From a virus: 24,061 nucleotides of DNA. The notes under the pieces are model-generated. The model worked only from the letters and a program-made list of their open reading frames with translations, had not been told where the DNA came from and did no database searches. The stretch is from the IMG/VR virus record IMGVR_UViG_3300046008_000044, positions 1 to 24,061 of that record. One strand, given 5' to 3'. Positions 21,912 through 24,061 of the stretch are shown here, in pieces. Numbering within the stretch: position 1 is the stretch's first letter; each line of letters opens with the position of its first letter. Position numbers and translations under genes: made by a program.

Positions 21912-23253
21912 TGCTAGTGCATACTGTTATGCAGGTGCTTGGGAAAATAATATGCCAGTTTACTCAAGCCTTGGTGTGGCTCAAGGTACGACTATGCAGG
22001 CTTGTCAGCAACTTGCGTGTCAGATTTTTCCTAACATACCTGAGTGTGGTCAACCTACAGTACCTACCTGCTCAGACCGTGAGGAAGTGCAAAGTTTGGC
22101 TTGCGAACCGAATCACTCCGGCTCAATCAACCAAACAAGAACCTATCAATGCCAGACATCTAGCTACACAGCTTGGACTACAACCTCAAACAATTGTAGC
22201 CCAAACCCAGCAACCTGTACTTACAGCGCACAAACAGAAGAAAGGCAAACCTGTGGGAGTAACCAAATCGGCACGGTCACGTACAAGAAAGAACAAAACT
22301 GTCCAGACCCATACGGCAGCCCTGTTGACTCAGGGTGGTTTGAAATCTCAAGGTCGTGTCAGCCAGCTCCTCCAACGTGTCAAACAACTGTTGAAAGTCA
22401 GAATTTAGTATGCCCACAAAACTTCTCTGGCTCAATACAGCAAACAAAGACAAATATTTGCTCAGACCCGTATGGACAACAAACGGAAGGCATATGGACA
22501 ACGGTATCAAATTCATGCACACCAAATCCAGCAACCTGCTCAACATCAACTCAAATTAGGACTCTTTCATGTCAAGATGGCTTCATTGGCTCAATAACAG
22601 AAAACAGAACTTCTGTCTGCTCCACACCATACAGCGAACCGCTATGGAGCGATTGGACTCAGTCACAAGACACTTGCGTAAAGAGTCAAACAAACCCAAC
22701 GAACATGACCAGTCCGGTAAACCCAGCAAGTCCGTTGAGTCTACCAGCACCGCCACCACCTGCGCCAGAGCCTCCAGCAGAGCAACCACCAGAGCCACCT
22801 CCACCGGAAGCACCACCTCCAGCAGAAGCTCCACTACCGGAAGCTCCAAAGGCAGAGGCAGCTCCGGCAGCACCACCGCCAACAGCCTCGTCAGGAAGCA
22901 CAAGTACACAACCATCACAACCAGCCGTGAGTGCGCCAACGACATCCTCAACAGGGAATACGCAGAATACCTCGCCAGTACAAGTGCCGGCAGGGAAGAC
23001 GTTAGTACAAGGGTTTGGGCTAGTAATGAGCCTAGAGATTTTAAACAAGCCGATGCAAACTCAGGAGATTCAATTGAACGATGCATTGGCATACCAGCAG
23101 GAGTTACCGTATGAGCTTAGAGGAAATCAAGGAGTCTTACTCCAACTTATCACCGAAAGCAATATTTCTGACGCTTTCAATAATCTTGCCAGCGATAGGT
23201 GGAACAGCCTACGTAGGGATAACGACTTACAATCGTGTTATAGCTGCGACTGA
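21859..23253 (+). CDS. Secreted Cys-repeat, Pro-rich protein with probable frame switch
   Basis: As it stands the frame encodes 464 residues. MARTLYLLLLCLILKSNNAS(A) is a signal peptide, whose codons overlap the previous gene by 53 bases; upstream in-frame ATGs are less likely. The mature part has a Cys-rich lead (22-70), then four repeats of about 50 residues (71-119, 120-173, 174-226, 227-275), each with C...C...G.I......C...W.....C, reminiscent of thrombospondin-like modules. A Pro/Ala/Glu-rich linker (about 295-341) follows, long enough to span the periplasm or project outward. Near residue 355 the coding signal moves to the -1 frame, which ends at 23114 with ATGA overlap to the next start. 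The residues after that point in this frame (and the 143-base overlap with the next gene) are therefore doubtful. Function unknown; adhesion, lysis or superinfection exclusion are possibilities. Confidence 0.65.
   Translation: MARTLYLLLLCLILKSNNASAYCYAGAWENNMPVYSSLGVAQGTTMQACQQLACQIFPNIPECGQPTVPTCSDREEVQSLACEPNHSGSINQTRTYQCQTSSYTAWTTTSNNCSPNPATCTYSAQTEERQTCGSNQIGTVTYKKEQNCPDPYGSPVDSGWFEISRSCQPAPPTCQTTVESQNLVCPQNFSGSIQQTKTNICSDPYGQQTEGIWTTVSNSCTPNPATCSTSTQIRTLSCQDGFIGSITENRTSVCSTPYSEPLWSDWTQSQDTCVKSQTNPTNMTSPVNPASPLSLPAPPPPAPEPPAEQPPEPPPPEAPPPAEAPLPEAPKAEAAPAAPPPTASSGSTSTQPSQPAVSAPTTSSTGNTQNTSPVQVPAGKTLVQGFGLVMSLEILNKPMQTQEIQLNDALAYQQELPYELRGNQGVLLQLITESNISDAFNNLASDRWNSLRRDNDLQSCYSCD
22926..23114 (+). 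other. Probable true C-terminus of the Cys-repeat protein, in the -1 frame
   Basis: This segment reads in the -1 frame relative to the gene at 21859. It encodes a protein-like tail including EYLASTSAGREDVSTRVWAS and SIERCIGIPAGVTV, stopping at TGA 23112-23114, which overlaps the next start as ATGA. From 22959 to 23111 I counted codons by hand. This frame has G or C at about 31% of third positions and G at about 46% of first positions. The annotated frame has about 55% G/C at third positions with G dominating, the signature of a non-coding shifted frame. No start codon exists in this frame after about 22800, so it is a continuation, not a separate gene. Confidence 0.5.
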
Positions 23254-23581
23254 AGCAATTGAGGCAGCCAAGCCTTATGACGATGCAGAACTACGAGCAG
23301 AAGTGAATGCGTTAAAGGTTCAATTATCTGCACAACAAGCATCAGTCAATGTAGTTAAAGACTCTATGGTGACTACATCTAATCAGCTAGTGTCCATGCA
23401 AGAGAAGGTATCTAACGCTATCGGTACAGCGAATGAAGCTAAGGCTATCACTAACGGCAACGTGCGTGAAACTTCAGCATCTTTACTAGGTGTACGTGAA
23501 GAGATGAAAGCTACCCGTGAAGGCATAGAATCACAACTTAAAGCACTTAAACGTGCTACCTCTAACCCACTAGGAAATTAA
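23111..23581 (+). CDS. TM plus coiled-coil protein, spanin- or lysis-like candidate
   Basis: A 156-residue protein. Residues about 16-37 (KAIFLTLSIILPAIGGTAYV) are one membrane helix after a short polar N-terminus (MSLEEIKESYSNLSP). The rest is a long helical, coiled-coil domain (AELRAEVNALKVQLSAQQAS; VREEMKATREGIESQLKALK). N-in, helix-out topology is like inner-membrane spanins (Rz), though no outer-membrane lipoprotein partner or lipobox is seen. AGGAG lies 8-12 bases before the ATG at 23111; an ATG at 23081 in the same frame lacks it. The start overlaps the -1 frame stop of the previous gene. It directly precedes the holin gene, which supports a lysis role. Confidence 0.7.
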   Translation: MSLEEIKESYSNLSPKAIFLTLSIILPAIGGTAYVGITTYNRVIAATEAIEAAKPYDDAELRAEVNALKVQLSAQQASVNVVKDSMVTTSNQLVSMQEKVSNAIGTANEAKAITNGNVRETSASLLGVREEMKATREGIESQLKALKRATSNPLGN

Positions 23582-23583
23582 TT

Positions 23584-24061
23584 ATGTTATCAATCATATC
23601 AGGTCTATTAGGCATCGGCTCTTCTGCCTTACCAAGTTTATTAGGTTTCTTCCAACAGAAAGGTGACCAAAAGCATGAGATGGCTATGGCTCGTTTGCAG
23701 ACAGAACGTGAAGCTGCTATGGCTGCTGCTGGCTTTGCATCACAAGAAAAGATTGAGGCTATTAAGTTAGATGGTATAGAGATGCAAACATATACCCAAG
23801 AACGTGAGGCTTTATATGCACATGACATGAAAATCATGGACAAGGCTTCTCAGTCTGTTGTAGACCTTAATGGTAAAGTTCGCCCATACATTGCATTTAC
23901 CTTTGTTGGCTTGCTAGTGCTAGTAGATATTGTTGGTCTTGGCTGGGCTATCTATACTGGTGTAGAGTTTACAACAGCAATGGGATTAGTATTTTCTGAT
24001 GACGAAATGGCTATAGTGTCCAGTATAATTGGCTTCTACTTTGGTTCTCGTCAATGGGAAA
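23584..24061 (+). CDS. 3-TM holin family protein (5' part, runs off the window)
   Basis: The window holds 159 codons and the frame is still open at the end. It follows the pattern of the 3-TM holin family (GTA_holin_3TM type): a hydrophobic N-terminus MLSIISGLLGIGSSALPSLL, a charged helix with EMAMARLQTEREAAMAAAGF, then KVRPYIAFTFVGLLVLVDIV (residues 98-117) and IVSSIIGFYFGSRQWE (144-159), which is the family's diagnostic ending. Only a few residues should be missing. Holins open the inner membrane at a set time so that an endolysin can reach the cell wall; the endolysin gene would be expected just downstream. Two-base gap to the previous gene. Confidence 0.88.
   Translation, partial: MLSIISGLLGIGSSALPSLLGFFQQKGDQKHEMAMARLQTEREAAMAAAGFASQEKIEAIKLDGIEMQTYTQEREALYAHDMKIMDKASQSVVDLNGKVRPYIAFTFVGLLVLVDIVGLGWAIYTGVEFTTAMGLVFSDDEMAIVSSIIGFYFGSRQWE

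Noticed and set aside
21911-22408. Frame starting with TAATG overlap after the secreted protein
   Set aside because: It has no domain pattern and runs antagonistic to the Cys-module frame, which has a signal peptide and clear repeats.
22900-22960. Canonical -1 slippery site
   Set aside because: No X-XXY-YYZ heptamer was found in the frame at the place where the coding signal changes.
22569-23114. Independent 181-codon gene inside the Cys-repeat gene
   Set aside because: Its first two thirds have shifted-frame codon statistics and a Ser/Thr/Arg low-complexity product made from the Pro-rich codons. Only the part after about 22925 looks coding, and that has no start of its own.

Overview
The window is a stretch of a tailed double-stranded DNA phage (Caudoviricetes). 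All 36 recognisable genes lie on the + strand, mostly with 1-14 base overlaps (ATGA, TAATG) or very short gaps, which is typical of a late virion operon. The DNA is AT-rich with A/T-ending codons. Short-tailed (podovirus-like) morphology is inferred: there is a P22-type portal of about 716 residues, a P22 gp10-sized tail/stabilisation protein and a set of large low-complexity ejection-type proteins, but no tape measure, sheath or baseplate genes. The major capsid protein and the adaptor look like the phage SU10 families, so the head module is a P22/SU10-like mosaic. A 3-TM holin and two signal-peptide proteins point to a Gram-negative host. The host genus cannot be read from the sequence.

Layout. 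14-1166: end of an early/accessory block with a YbcO-like putative nuclease (DUF1364), a protein with a winged-helix-like centre, and a DUF3310 protein. 1167-1533: the only long gene-free stretch. It holds three perfect palindromes, a candidate sigma70-type promoter, a rho-independent terminator and a structured leader that can fold as an H-type pseudoknot or as a competing hairpin. 1534-2720: a Cys-rich small protein, a free-standing HNH/AP2 homing endonuclease, a DUF6496-like protein and a 26-residue membrane microprotein. 2768-8686: terminase small and large subunits, portal, a small protein, scaffold and major capsid protein, with a candidate promoter/palindrome before the scaffold and a GC-rich GAAA-capped hairpin after the capsid gene. 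8738-13687: neck/adaptor genes, tail-fibre genes, a fibre-assembly-like protein, a perfectly periodic 20-residue-repeat protein, an S74-chaperone tailspike and a small membrane protein. 13709-20924: gp10-like protein, a jelly-roll-bearing tail protein, a GNAT-like protein and four large ejection-type proteins. 20926-24061: lysis/envelope block with a 58-residue single-TM protein, a zinc ribbon, a small acidic protein, two secreted proteins (one a Cys-repeat/Pro-rich protein with an apparent frame switch), a TM/coiled-coil protein and the 5' part of a 3-TM holin that runs off the window. No endolysin, integrase, tRNA or CRISPR array is visible.

The virion genes work as one assembly line: TerS/TerL package DNA through the portal into a scaffolded shell, adaptor and gp10-like proteins close the neck, fibres bind the host, and the Gly/Gln-rich proteins are probably ejected with the genome. 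The places most worth a second look are the control region 1167-1533, the frame switch and nested overlaps at 21859-23253, the domain insertion in the gene at 15136, and the exact 60-bp repeats at 11886-12425.
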